Origin: Methylocella tundrae
GTDB taxonomy: Bacteria; Pseudomonadota; Alphaproteobacteria; Rhizobiales; Beijerinckiaceae
NCBI RefSeq assembly: GCF_901905185.1
Contig: NZ_CABFMQ020000001.1
Coordinates: 1 to 64,000 of the forward strand
DNA length: 64,000 nucleotides
Direction of reading: 5' to 3'
Of the stretch, positions 48,502 to 56,253 are shown in pieces (positions within the stretch are counted from its first letter, which is position 1; every line of letters begins with the position of its first letter). The position numbers and the translations under genes were made by a program. The notes under the pieces were generated by a model. It was not told where the DNA came from and searched no databases. It worked only from the letters and a program-made list of their open reading frames with translations.

Positions 48502-48909
48502 ATGTTCACGAAAAAGAGCCTGACCCTTGCCGACGCCAAGGCGATCGCGGCGGCGGCGGAAGCCGAAGCGCTGAAAAACAACTGGAACGTCACGATTTCC
48601 ATCGTCGATGATGGCGGCAACCTCATTTATTTGCAGCGTCTCGACGACGCAGGCATTGGCTCCGTCGCCGTGTCGCAGGAGAAGGCGCGCACCGCCTTCC
48701 TGTTCAAGCGGTCGACGAAAAGCATCGAAGAGGCTGTCGCCGGCGGCCGCGCGGTGATGCTGACGCTTCCGGGGGCCACGCCGATCCAGGGCGGCCTGCC
48801 TTTGCTCAACGAGGGCCGAGTCGTCGGCGCCATCGGCATTTCGGGAGTGCAATCCTCGGAGGACGAGCAGATTGCGCGGGCCGGGGTCGAGGTCGCGGCA
48901 AAGCTGTGA
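48502..48909 (+). CDS. GlcG/HbpS-family protein
   Basis: This 135-residue protein is in the GlcG/HbpS (DUF336) family. The pattern LTLADAKAIAAAAEAEA, VSIVDDGGNL-like ISIVDDGGNLIYLQRLDDA, GGLPLLNEGRVVGAIGISG and the tail SSEDEQIARAGVEV are characteristic. Family members bind haem or small cofactors or occur in glycolate and diol pathways; the exact role here is unknown. There is no signal peptide, so it is cytosolic. GGGAAG precedes the ATG by about nine bases. It appears monocistronic. Confidence 0.92.
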   Translation: MFTKKSLTLADAKAIAAAAEAEALKNNWNVTISIVDDGGNLIYLQRLDDAGIGSVAVSQEKARTAFLFKRSTKSIEEAVAGGRAVMLTLPGATPIQGGLPLLNEGRVVGAIGISGVQSSEDEQIARAGVEVAAKL

Positions 48910-49119
48910 CGTCAAGGCCCCTCGATCGGTAAGGCGCCGCTCCTCGCATCCATTTCATGGCCGCGGCGTTTCACTGGCTTCAACGTGTCTTTGGCCGGAC
49001 GGAAATTGACAAACCGATTGGGGTCATCCACGACTTGCTTTCATAACAGAAGTCAAACGAGAACGTCGCTCGCAAGGGACAAAGGACCGCCGCGGCGACC
49101 GCATTGATCGGAGATGTAA

Positions 49120-49476
49120 ATGGGTGAGGCGGATACCGGGCTGGCGGCAGCCAATCCATCAGTAAGAGCGGCGCGGGCGAAACGCGGCGGCCTGCTTGGC
49201 GTGATCTTCGCTTTTTCGGCTTCGGCCGCCTGCGCGCAGGGACTTGAGGGAACCCCTGAGGAGCGCGAGGCCTGCACGCCAGACGCGCTGAATTTGTGTC
49301 AGGCCTATATTCCGGACGCGGAGCGCATCAAAGAATGTTTGATCCAGCATGTCAGCGATCTCAGTCCTGCCTGTCGTGAAGTCTTCGAACCGAAGCAAAA
49401 GAAATCCGGACTGGAGTATTTTACGGTTGCGCCGAACCGGAAAATTTCTCTAGCCTCTTATCCGATCCTGTTCTGA
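49120..49476 (+). CDS. secreted cysteine-containing hypothetical protein
   Basis: This 118-residue protein has a probable export signal (hydrophobic stretch LLGVIFAFSASAACA at about 25-39), followed by a small domain with four cysteines: EACTPDALNLC, IKECLIQHV and SPACREVF. This spacing resembles the short cysteine-rich repeat seen in many secreted Rhizobiales proteins, where a sequence like TPDALRLCG... precedes SPACRAVF. Disulfides in the periplasm are likely. The C-terminus (EYFTVAPNRKISLASYPILF) is unusual. GGAGATGTAA precedes the ATG. Function unknown. Confidence 0.8.
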   Translation: MGEADTGLAAANPSVRAARAKRGGLLGVIFAFSASAACAQGLEGTPEEREACTPDALNLCQAYIPDAERIKECLIQHVSDLSPACREVFEPKQKKSGLEYFTVAPNRKISLASYPILF

Positions 49477-49544
49477 CCAGGCGGCCCGGCGTCCCCTCGC
49501 ATGAAAAGGCGCTGAGGCGGAGGCGGCCCGCGGTTGCGGGATAA

Positions 49545-51104
49545 ATGCGATCTGAGCCGCTGGCCGGAGAAAGTCAAAGACACGTGCCGCCCTGGCCGCC
49601 GGTGATCGCCAACCATCCGCAGATCGCTGTCGCGATCGCAGCTCTTTTCGTCGCGGCGCTTTCCCTGCTCATATTATCCTTCCGGCGCGACGCAATGTGG
49701 CGGCTTGCCGGGAGGATCGGGCTTTTTATTGCGCTTACCGCCGTTCTCGTCAGTCAGGGAATCGAGCCTTATCTGCCAAGCGGCGAGCCCGCGCCAGGCG
49801 CGACGGGCCAGACCGGCGTTTATCTCCTCGAGATTTTATGGTGGGTCGCGCTGGCGCGAAGTCTCGTCGGCATCGTCGACGCCTTTGTAATCTTTGAGCG
49901 AAGGCCGCACGAGAGCCGGCTGTTCCAGCAGCTGATCGCCGGCCTGATTTACCTCGGCGTTCTTTTGGCGATTGTCGGTAACGTCTTCAATGTTCCCGTC
50001 GGCGCGCTTTTCGCGACGTCGGGCGCCGTCGCCATCATCGCAGGTCTTGCCCTTCAGAGCACCCTCGCGGACGTTTTTTCAGGCATTGCGATCAATCTTG
50101 GACGATCGTATCGCATCGGCGACTGGATCATCATCGACGGCGGAATCGAGGGCAAGATCGTCGAAGCCAATTGGCAGGCCGTTCATTTCCTGACCGCAAG
50201 CCATGATCTTGCGATCATACCGAACAGCGTTCTCGCCAAAGCCAAGCTCATCAACGTCAGCTATCCCGACGAGGCGCATGTCGTCACAACCGCCGTGCGG
50301 CTCGAGCCGACCATTCCGCCCTCGCATTTCGTCGATATCGCCCTCGAGGTGCTGGCGAGTTGCAACGTCATCCTGCATGATCCCGCCCCTAACGTCGCGA
50401 TCAAGTCGCTCAGCGCGTCCGCGATCGAGCTGGAGCTGAGATATCGCATTCCCAACCGGTCGGTTGTCGACGACGCGCGAAATGAAGTTCTGGATCGCGT
50501 TTTCCGGCACGCCGCGGCGGCTGGACTGAAGTTTGCTCCGGCCCAGGGGGACGTCTTGCCGCCTGCGGCGGGCGCGGAGGCGACGCAGCCAATGCGGACG
50601 CCCGAGCGAATCATCAAGAATCTGCCGTTGTTCTCCTCGCTCGGCAATGAGCACATGACCTTGCTCGCCGAAAAGATGAAACGTACGGAATACGCGGCCG
50701 GCGAGGCTGTGATCGAGCGCGGCGCCGTGTCGCAAACGCTCGCCATCCTGCAGTCGGGCGCGCTTGCGCTTTATCATGAAGTGAACGGGCGCGAACATGA
50801 ATTGGTGCGGCTCGCGCCCGGCGATTATTTCGGTGAAGGCGGTCTTTTGCTCGGAGAGCCGCAGCACGGCACGATCAGGGCGCTGACCCACGCGGTCGTC
50901 TACGAAATCAAGGCGGACGATCTTGCTCCCGTTCTGCGTGAGCGCCTGACCCTTTCGCAGGAGCTGGGGCAGGCCCTGGCCCGCCGCCGCGCCATGCAGG
51001 CGGCGGACGAAGCCGCCGGGTCAGGCCGCGCCGAGCATTCCGCAAAGCGCCTGGCGGATCGCATCAGAGAATTGTTCCAGCTCGACCTGTCCTCCTCACG
51101 CTGA
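49545..51104 (+). CDS. MscS-type channel fused to a cyclic nucleotide-binding-like domain
   Basis: This 519-residue inner-membrane protein has about five helices (residues 25-180), a pore-lining MscS helix and beta domain (FATSGAVAIIAGLALQSTLADVF, then INLGRSYRIGDWIIIDGG), and a C-terminal domain (about 355-470) resembling the CRP cyclic-nucleotide fold (LQSGALALYHEVNG, GDYFGEGGLLLGEP). This is the architecture of bacterial cyclic-nucleotide-gated channels of the MscS superfamily. By eye, the phosphate-binding Arg-Ser pair of CRP is replaced by Gln-His here, so ligand binding is doubtful. The gene follows the cysteine-rich ORF by 68 bases and converges with the DUF5335-like gene. Confidence 0.92.
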   Translation: MRSEPLAGESQRHVPPWPPVIANHPQIAVAIAALFVAALSLLILSFRRDAMWRLAGRIGLFIALTAVLVSQGIEPYLPSGEPAPGATGQTGVYLLEILWWVALARSLVGIVDAFVIFERRPHESRLFQQLIAGLIYLGVLLAIVGNVFNVPVGALFATSGAVAIIAGLALQSTLADVFSGIAINLGRSYRIGDWIIIDGGIEGKIVEANWQAVHFLTASHDLAIIPNSVLAKAKLINVSYPDEAHVVTTAVRLEPTIPPSHFVDIALEVLASCNVILHDPAPNVAIKSLSASAIELELRYRIPNRSVVDDARNEVLDRVFRHAAAAGLKFAPAQGDVLPPAAGAEATQPMRTPERIIKNLPLFSSLGNEHMTLLAEKMKRTEYAAGEAVIERGAVSQTLAILQSGALALYHEVNGREHELVRLAPGDYFGEGGLLLGEPQHGTIRALTHAVVYEIKADDLAPVLRERLTLSQELGQALARRRAMQAADEAAGSGRAEHSAKRLADRIRELFQLDLSSSR

Positions 51105-51132
51105 GGATGACGAGAGAAGCCTGCGCTGCCGA

Positions 51133-51474
51133 TTACCTTGCCGGCGGCGGCAAGGCGAGCGGCTGCCGGAACCTGACGATCTGCCGGTTATCGTCTCCAT
51201 CGACGATTTCGACGCTTGCCAGCGCTTCCTCTCCGGCGTCGACAAAAACATCGCGGGGCTTGGCGATCAGATGATCGATCCCATCGAGCGCGACTTCGAT
51301 GATGTTATCCTTAGGGTCGTAGACGAGGCCGATGAGCGGCAGCCACGAGGCTTCAACCTGGTCGCCGAGCTTTAGGGATGCGACTTCGATCTCCGCCTGC
51401 GCGCCTTTCAGCGTCTTGCTCAGATGGTCGAAATATGGACCCCATTCGGCTTTTTCGAGTTTTTTCGCGGTCAT
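51133..51474 (-). CDS. DUF5335-like small protein
   Basis: This 113-residue soluble protein runs from MTAKKLEKAEWGPYFDHLSK to QPLALPPPAR. The order of WxPYFDHLSK, LGDQVEASWLPLIGLVYDPKDN, LDGIDHLIAKPR and the final strand matches small DUF5335-type proteins that I recall from Rhizobiales. GGGAG lies seven bases before the ATG, which is preferred to a long upstream extension of poor composition. The function is unknown. Confidence 0.75.
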   Translation of the reverse strand: MTAKKLEKAEWGPYFDHLSKTLKGAQAEIEVASLKLGDQVEASWLPLIGLVYDPKDNIIEVALDGIDHLIAKPRDVFVDAGEEALASVEIVDGDDNRQIVRFRQPLALPPPAR

Positions 51475-51733
51475 GACAATCTCCCTGCCTGAATTATTCG
51501 AGGCGTTCGATCCGAAGAACTTTTCGAAGTGTAGCGCCCCAAGCTCGCCCGCGTTTGCGATAAGACAAACCGGGACGCAGACTAGCGCGCCAAACCGAGG
51601 CTGGCCAGCACAGGCTTGAGGTCGACGCCGCGTCATAGAAGGGGAAAAATGAAGGATTGGGATTTGAGACGCTCGCGCTCGGGGCGATAGTTGGCGCCGC
51701 CATGAGTCTTGGGTGAAAACGGATGTTGCGCCG

Positions 51734-52732
51734 ATGAAAGCGATGATTTTTGAAGGTCCCGGCAAACCCCTCTCTCTGAAGGAGGTTGCGCCGCCGCGGC
51801 CGGACGAGCATCAACTGCTGATCAAGGTGCGCGCCTGCGCCGTGTGCCGCACGGACCTCCATATCATCGACGGGGAACTGACGCGGCCGAAACTGCCGCT
51901 CATTCCTGGACACGAGATTACCGGCGTGGTGGCGGGCCTCGGCGCGAAAGTGACGCGCTTCAAGCTCGGCGATCGCGTCGGCGTGCCCTGGCTTGGCTGG
52001 ACCTGCGGCGTTTGCGATTTCTGCCGGTCCGGCCGTGAAAACCTATGCGACAAGGCGCGTTTTACCGGTTACGACATCGACGGCGGCTTTGCGCAATTCA
52101 CCGTCGCCGACGAGCGCTTCAGTTTTTTGCTGCCAGACGCTTATTCCGACGTCGCGGCGTCGCCGCTGATGTGCGCAGGGCTGATCGGCTACCGGTCTTT
52201 GCGGCTTGCCGGCGAAGGACGTCGCCTTGGCATTTACGGCTTCGGCGCCGCAGCGCATATCATCACGCAGGTCGCAAAGCATCAGGGCTGGGAGATCTAT
52301 GCCTTCACCCGGCCGGGTGATGAGGGGGCCGAGGCTTTTGCCCGTGAATGCGGCGCAGTCTGGGCCGGCGGCTCCTTGACGGCGCCGCCCGCGCCTCTCG
52401 ACGCCGCGCTGATTTTCGCTCCCGTCGGGGCGCTGGTTCCGGCCGCGCTGCGCGCGCTGGCGAAGGGCGGAACCGTCGTTTGCGGCGGCATTCACATGAG
52501 CGACATACCGGCCTTTCCCTATGCCGATCTCTGGGAGGAGCGGATGATCCGCTCCGTCGCAAATCTGACGCGGCGGGACGCTGAGGAGTTTCTCGCCCTC
52601 GCCCCGGAGGTTCCGGTCAAAACCTCGACCACCCTCTATCCGCTGGAGCGCGCCAACGAGGCGCTCGAGGATCTGCGCCATGGCCGCATTTCTGGCGCCG
52701 CCGTGCTCGCGCCGCCAGACATTTCCACGTGA
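51734..52732 (+). CDS. zinc-dependent alcohol dehydrogenase-family protein
   Basis: This 332-residue MDR enzyme carries both zinc sites: the catalytic ligands in CAVCRTDLH and PGHEITG, and the four structural-zinc cysteines in CGVCDFCRSGRENLC. The Rossmann region reads LGIYGFGAAAHIITQVA. It resembles AdhP/AdhA-like dehydrogenases acting on alcohols or aldehydes with NAD(P). The start at 51734 was chosen over a GTG seven codons upstream; neither has a strong ribosome site. A membrane-protein gene follows after nine bases, probably in the same transcript. Confidence 0.92.
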   Translation: MKAMIFEGPGKPLSLKEVAPPRPDEHQLLIKVRACAVCRTDLHIIDGELTRPKLPLIPGHEITGVVAGLGAKVTRFKLGDRVGVPWLGWTCGVCDFCRSGRENLCDKARFTGYDIDGGFAQFTVADERFSFLLPDAYSDVAASPLMCAGLIGYRSLRLAGEGRRLGIYGFGAAAHIITQVAKHQGWEIYAFTRPGDEGAEAFARECGAVWAGGSLTAPPAPLDAALIFAPVGALVPAALRALAKGGTVVCGGIHMSDIPAFPYADLWEERMIRSVANLTRRDAEEFLALAPEVPVKTSTTLYPLERANEALEDLRHGRISGAAVLAPPDIST

Positions 52733-52741
52733 GACGTGAGC

Positions 52742-53248
52742 ATGGATCAGTCAATCATTGGCAGTCTCATTCGTCTCGTTCTGGTGAATTTCTCGAGCGT
52801 TCTCTTCATTGCAGCGCTGGCCTGCGCGGCATTGGATCGCAAAGGTCCGGCGGCGGAGCGCACGCTCTCCTGGCTGCTGCTTCTGCCGATCGGGATCGGC
52901 GGCTTGTGGAGCGCCTTCTTCCATCTCGCCTACCCCGAGATGACCGCCCGATTCATTGGCTGGGAGAACAGCCCCTTTCAGTTCGAGGTCGGCATGGCTG
53001 ACCTTGCGTTCGGCGTCGCCGGCTGCGCCGCTTTTCGCGCCAGCTTCGGCTTTCGGGCCGCGACCGTGCTGGTCAATGCTATCTTTCTCCTCGGCGACGC
53101 CGCCGGGCATGTGCGGCAGATGATCGCCGCGGGAAATTTTGCTCCCGGCAACGCCGGCCCGGTCTTCTATCTCGACATTATCCTCCCGCTCGCCAGCATA
53201 GCGCTTCTTCTCATGTCGCGCCCGCGCCGTCCCGCCAAAGGGCGATAA
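52742..53248 (+). CDS. four-helix membrane protein, DUF6790-like
   Basis: This 168-residue inner-membrane protein has helices at about 7-30, 43-65, 80-100 and 140-160. The segment FHLAYPEMTARFIGWENSPFQFEVG, followed by LAFGVAGCAAFRA, is what I recall for the DUF6790 group, whose role is unknown. The ATG at 52742 is preferred to a GTG two codons earlier. It closely follows the alcohol dehydrogenase gene and ends three bases before the convergent phosphatase gene. Confidence 0.72.
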   Translation: MDQSIIGSLIRLVLVNFSSVLFIAALACAALDRKGPAAERTLSWLLLLPIGIGGLWSAFFHLAYPEMTARFIGWENSPFQFEVGMADLAFGVAGCAAFRASFGFRAATVLVNAIFLLGDAAGHVRQMIAAGNFAPGNAGPVFYLDIILPLASIALLLMSRPRRPAKGR

Positions 53249-53251
53249 AGC

Positions 53252-53914
53252 TCAGCTTGCGTCGACGCGGTCCGCCATCGCGTCGAAAATCTCGTCGCGC
53301 GCGGCCTCAAGATGGGCGGTCTCTCCCCAGCTTACCAAAAGCCAGCGGCCGTCCCGTCTCTCGATCCAGTTCAGCGCGGCGTTGAGCAGCGGGAAATCGC
53401 GTTTCGCCTGAAGCCCCTGGCCCGTCGCGAGCCGGCGCACGACGTCAAGCACGCCGCCATGCGTCACGACAAGCACCGTCTCGCCGCGCCGCTGGTCAGC
53501 AGCGCTCGTCAAAGCCGCCTCGATGCGCGCTGAAAAATCGCGCAGGCTCTCGCCGCCGCCGGGCGGAGCGTGGTCCGGTTCACGTGCGCGAAATCGGGCG
53601 TAATCGGATGGGTAGCGCGCTTGCGCCTCCGCGTGCGTCAGCCCTTGAAACACCCCAAGACAGCGTTCCCGCAAGGCCGGCGTCGCCACGATATCGAGGC
53701 CAAGGCCCGGCGAAGCGTCCGTCGCCGTCTGCAAGGCGCGCGCAAGGTCGCTGCTGTAGATTGCATTAAAGCTCAGCGTCGCGAGCGTCCTTGCCGCCGC
53801 TTTCGCCTGCGCTCGTCCGACGTGGTTCAAGGGGATGTCCACATGGCCTTGCAACCTGCCGGCCGCGTTCCAAGCGGTTTCACCGTGGCGGATCAGGCAA
53901 AATCTGGTCGGCAT
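53252..53914 (-). CDS. histidine phosphatase-family protein (phosphoglycerate mutase-like)
   Basis: This 220-residue enzyme has the histidine phosphatase signature CLIRHGETAWNAAGRLQGH, where the histidine becomes phosphorylated, plus SDLARALQTA, ERCLGVFQG and the second histidine in VVTHGGVLDVV. GpmB/CobC-like phosphatases have this size. The substrate is not evident: there are no cobalamin genes nearby, so a CobC role is unsupported. It diverges from the hypothetical gene at 54067. Confidence 0.92.
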   Translation of the reverse strand: MPTRFCLIRHGETAWNAAGRLQGHVDIPLNHVGRAQAKAAARTLATLSFNAIYSSDLARALQTATDASPGLGLDIVATPALRERCLGVFQGLTHAEAQARYPSDYARFRAREPDHAPPGGGESLRDFSARIEAALTSAADQRRGETVLVVTHGGVLDVVRRLATGQGLQAKRDFPLLNAALNWIERRDGRWLLVSWGETAHLEAARDEIFDAMADRVDAS

Positions 53915-53986
53915 CTAAAATTCCGTCTGACAATGCTGTTGGATGGAGAAGGGCGTGTGTGAATTTGACTTTTCGCCAAATGAACT

Positions 53987-54016
53987 TTGGCTGAGAGGAT
54001 CCGTTAATGCTATGCT
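53987..54016 (+). promoter_or_regulatory. candidate sigma-70-type promoter
   Basis: TTGGCT (53987-53992) and TATGCT (54011-54016) are separated by 18 bases and match four of six consensus positions each. It lies 50 bases before the preferred start of the hypothetical gene at 54067, in the divergent region with the phosphatase gene. Confidence 0.4.
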
Positions 54017-54066
54017 AGCTGCGTGTCGCTTCAATGGCCAATGCTCTAGCTGGAGCCGGGACGATC

Positions 54067-54489
54067 ATGCTGATATTCGACTTTGCCCCGATCGGCGGTG
54101 AGATCAGAATAGGCGAGGAAGAGCCTCTCCGGCTGCGCGAATTGATCGCCGGCTTGCGGTCCGGGTCGCTGCCTGCGACGCTCATTCTTGATCGGGTTGA
54201 GCCGGACCTTTCCGATGAAATCCGCGCCGTTGCAGCGCATAGAGGCGTCTCCGCCGAGAGTTTTATTGTCAACGCGCTGGTGAATTTCGCCTTGGACGCC
54301 GCTGATCAAGCCTGGCGGCGGATGTCGCGGCGAACCGCCCATTCCGAGGCCGATGGCGAAGCTGAGGCGTTGAGCAATCTCCTTTCGGAAGCTTTGCGCC
54401 GGATTCTTGTTCGAGACCTTCGGATCGGGTCCGAGTGGCCTGCCGAGAAATCGGCCGCAACGCTCGGGCGTCGCGTCGGAACCGCCTGA
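54067..54489 (+). CDS. hypothetical protein with a ribbon-helix-helix-like segment
   Basis: This 140-residue protein starts MLIFDFAPIGGEIRIGEEEP. Its middle (EIRAVAAHRGVSAESFIVNALVN) looks like the helix-turn-helix part of Arc/CopG-type DNA-binding proteins, but the preceding basic strand is not obvious. The C-terminal half is charged and helical. The ATG at 54067 is preceded by GGAG at about 11 bases; an in-frame ATG at 54034 without a ribosome site is also possible. It converges with the outer-membrane factor gene. Function unknown. Confidence 0.65.
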   Translation: MLIFDFAPIGGEIRIGEEEPLRLRELIAGLRSGSLPATLILDRVEPDLSDEIRAVAAHRGVSAESFIVNALVNFALDAADQAWRRMSRRTAHSEADGEAEALSNLLSEALRRILVRDLRIGSEWPAEKSAATLGRRVGTA

Positions 54490-54558
54490 GGCTGCTCCGC
54501 CAGCCGCCGAATCTGATCGTCGCGAGCTATCGTCCCCTTGCGATGAAGGGAGCCGCTG

Positions 54559-56079
54559 TCATTCCAGCGAGAGCGCGGCCTCGGCGGGATGCGGCGGCTC
54601 ATTCGGGAATGTCGACTCCCAGCCGCCGCCGAGCGCTTTGTAGAGCTGGATGAGATTGGTCGAGACGTTGGTCGTGCTTTGCGCAAGCTGCTGCTGCGCC
54701 TGAAGGAGAGTGCGCTCCGCGTCAAGTACGGTGATGAAGTCCGCGACGCCATTGTTGTAACGTGTGCGCGACAGCGCCAGCGCTTCGCGCGAATGATCGA
54801 CCTCCGCCTTCAGGCTGTCGCGCCGCCGTTGTTCGGCGCCGTAAGCGTTGAATGCATTGATGACGTCATGCCAGGCCTGAAGCACGGTCTTGTGATAGTT
54901 GATGGCGGCTTCCTGTTCCTGGCTGGTGCGCAGCTGGAGGGTGGATTTCAGCCGGCCGCCCTCAAAAATCGGCAGCTCGACGGCTGGTCCAGCCATATAT
55001 TGCAGCGAACTGCCTTTCCAGAGCGTTTTGAGGGAAAGCGCATTGAGTTCGATATTGCCGTTCAATTTGACGCTCGGATAGAAATCGGCGACGGCGACGC
55101 CGATATTCGCGGTCGCCGCATGCAGCTGCGCCTCCGCCGCCCTGATGTCAGGGCGCCTCCGCGCCAGCTCCGAGGGAATCCCGAGCGGAGCTCGCGGCGG
55201 GGTCGGCGCCGCCGGCTTCACGCGCGCGAGTTCGCCCTTCAACGCGCCCGGCTGTTCGTCGAGGATCAGGCTGATCGCGTTGATATCGACGTCGACCTCG
55301 TTTTCGAGGCTGGGCAACTGCGCGCGGATGCTCTCAACGAGCGCGGCGGCGTTTTCGACATCGAGGCCGCTCGTCAATCCTTTGGCGGCGCGTGTGCGCG
55401 TCAGCGCCAGAATTTCGCTGGCGCTCTTCAGATTGTCGTTGGCGATGGCGATCTGCGCCTGCGCGCCGCGCAGCGCCACATAATCGCGCGCGACTTCGGC
55501 GAAGGCTGAAACGAGCACGTCCCGGCGCTGATATTCCGCCATCTCCACCTGCGCATCGGCCGCCTCCACCTGACGTCTGACATGGCCCCAGATGTCGAGC
55601 TCCCACGAGGCGTCAAAGCCGGTCTGCCAGACGCTAACGGGCGGTATGTTCAGATTGGGTCCGGCCAGGCTCAGGACGCCGTTCTTGCTGTAGAGTTCGC
55701 GCTGGTAGGAGCCGTTGCCGTTGATCGAGGGCAGCGCCGCCGAGGCGGCGACGCCGCGCTGGTCGCGGCTCTCGCCGAGCCGCAGCGTCGCCGTCGCGAC
55801 GTCAAGATTGGCGTCCGCGACGCGGTTGACGAGCGAGGTCAGGGTCGGATCATGAAACGCCTTCCACCAGGCGGCGTCGGCGGGGGCGCGAGCGGCGTCG
55901 GCCGTCGCCGCGTCCGCCGCTCTCTCCTCCTGGCTGCGCGCCACGGGCTTGCCGAAAAAGGAGGCGCGCGGCAGCAATGGATCGGGCGGCGTGAAATCCG
56001 GTCCGACGGAATAGCAGCCGCTCGTCAAAAGAGAAGCCAGCGTCGCCGCCGCCAACCCTATGCCGTGTCTCTTGATCAT
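54559..56079 (-). CDS. outer-membrane efflux lipoprotein (NodT/OprM family)
   Basis: This 506-residue outer-membrane channel is the exit duct of a tripartite pump. A signal peptide ends in the lipobox LTSGC, so the mature protein is a lipoprotein. Two repeats of the TolC-type helical hairpin are visible (DANLDVATATLRLGESR and ERTLLQAQQQLAQS), with PDIRAAEAQLHAATANIGVAVADFYPSVKL as the family signature. The start at 56079 is preferred; ATGs at 56094 and 56139 are in frame. It is the last gene of the emrA-emrB-OMF operon and the only channel of this type in the window. Confidence 0.93.
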   Translation of the reverse strand: MIKRHGIGLAAATLASLLTSGCYSVGPDFTPPDPLLPRASFFGKPVARSQEERAADAATADAARAPADAAWWKAFHDPTLTSLVNRVADANLDVATATLRLGESRDQRGVAASAALPSINGNGSYQRELYSKNGVLSLAGPNLNIPPVSVWQTGFDASWELDIWGHVRRQVEAADAQVEMAEYQRRDVLVSAFAEVARDYVALRGAQAQIAIANDNLKSASEILALTRTRAAKGLTSGLDVENAAALVESIRAQLPSLENEVDVDINAISLILDEQPGALKGELARVKPAAPTPPRAPLGIPSELARRRPDIRAAEAQLHAATANIGVAVADFYPSVKLNGNIELNALSLKTLWKGSSLQYMAGPAVELPIFEGGRLKSTLQLRTSQEQEAAINYHKTVLQAWHDVINAFNAYGAEQRRRDSLKAEVDHSREALALSRTRYNNGVADFITVLDAERTLLQAQQQLAQSTTNVSTNLIQLYKALGGGWESTFPNEPPHPAEAALSLE

Positions 56080-56253
56080 AAAAGTCCCGATCATAAGGGT
56101 TCTGACGCGGTCCGCGCAGAAATCAAGTCCCGCCCGCATTTCTCTGCACTCAGAATGTCATTCATCATATCAAGAACGCGGTTTCGAAAAAGGGCGGCTT
56201 TGCCGCATTATCACAGCGATCAAAATGAACTTCATTGTTGAAGCCGTCATAGT

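Noticed and set aside
53252..53914. Naming the histidine phosphatase cobC
   Set aside because: No cobalamin genes are nearby and the sequence motifs are shared by many phosphatases of this family.
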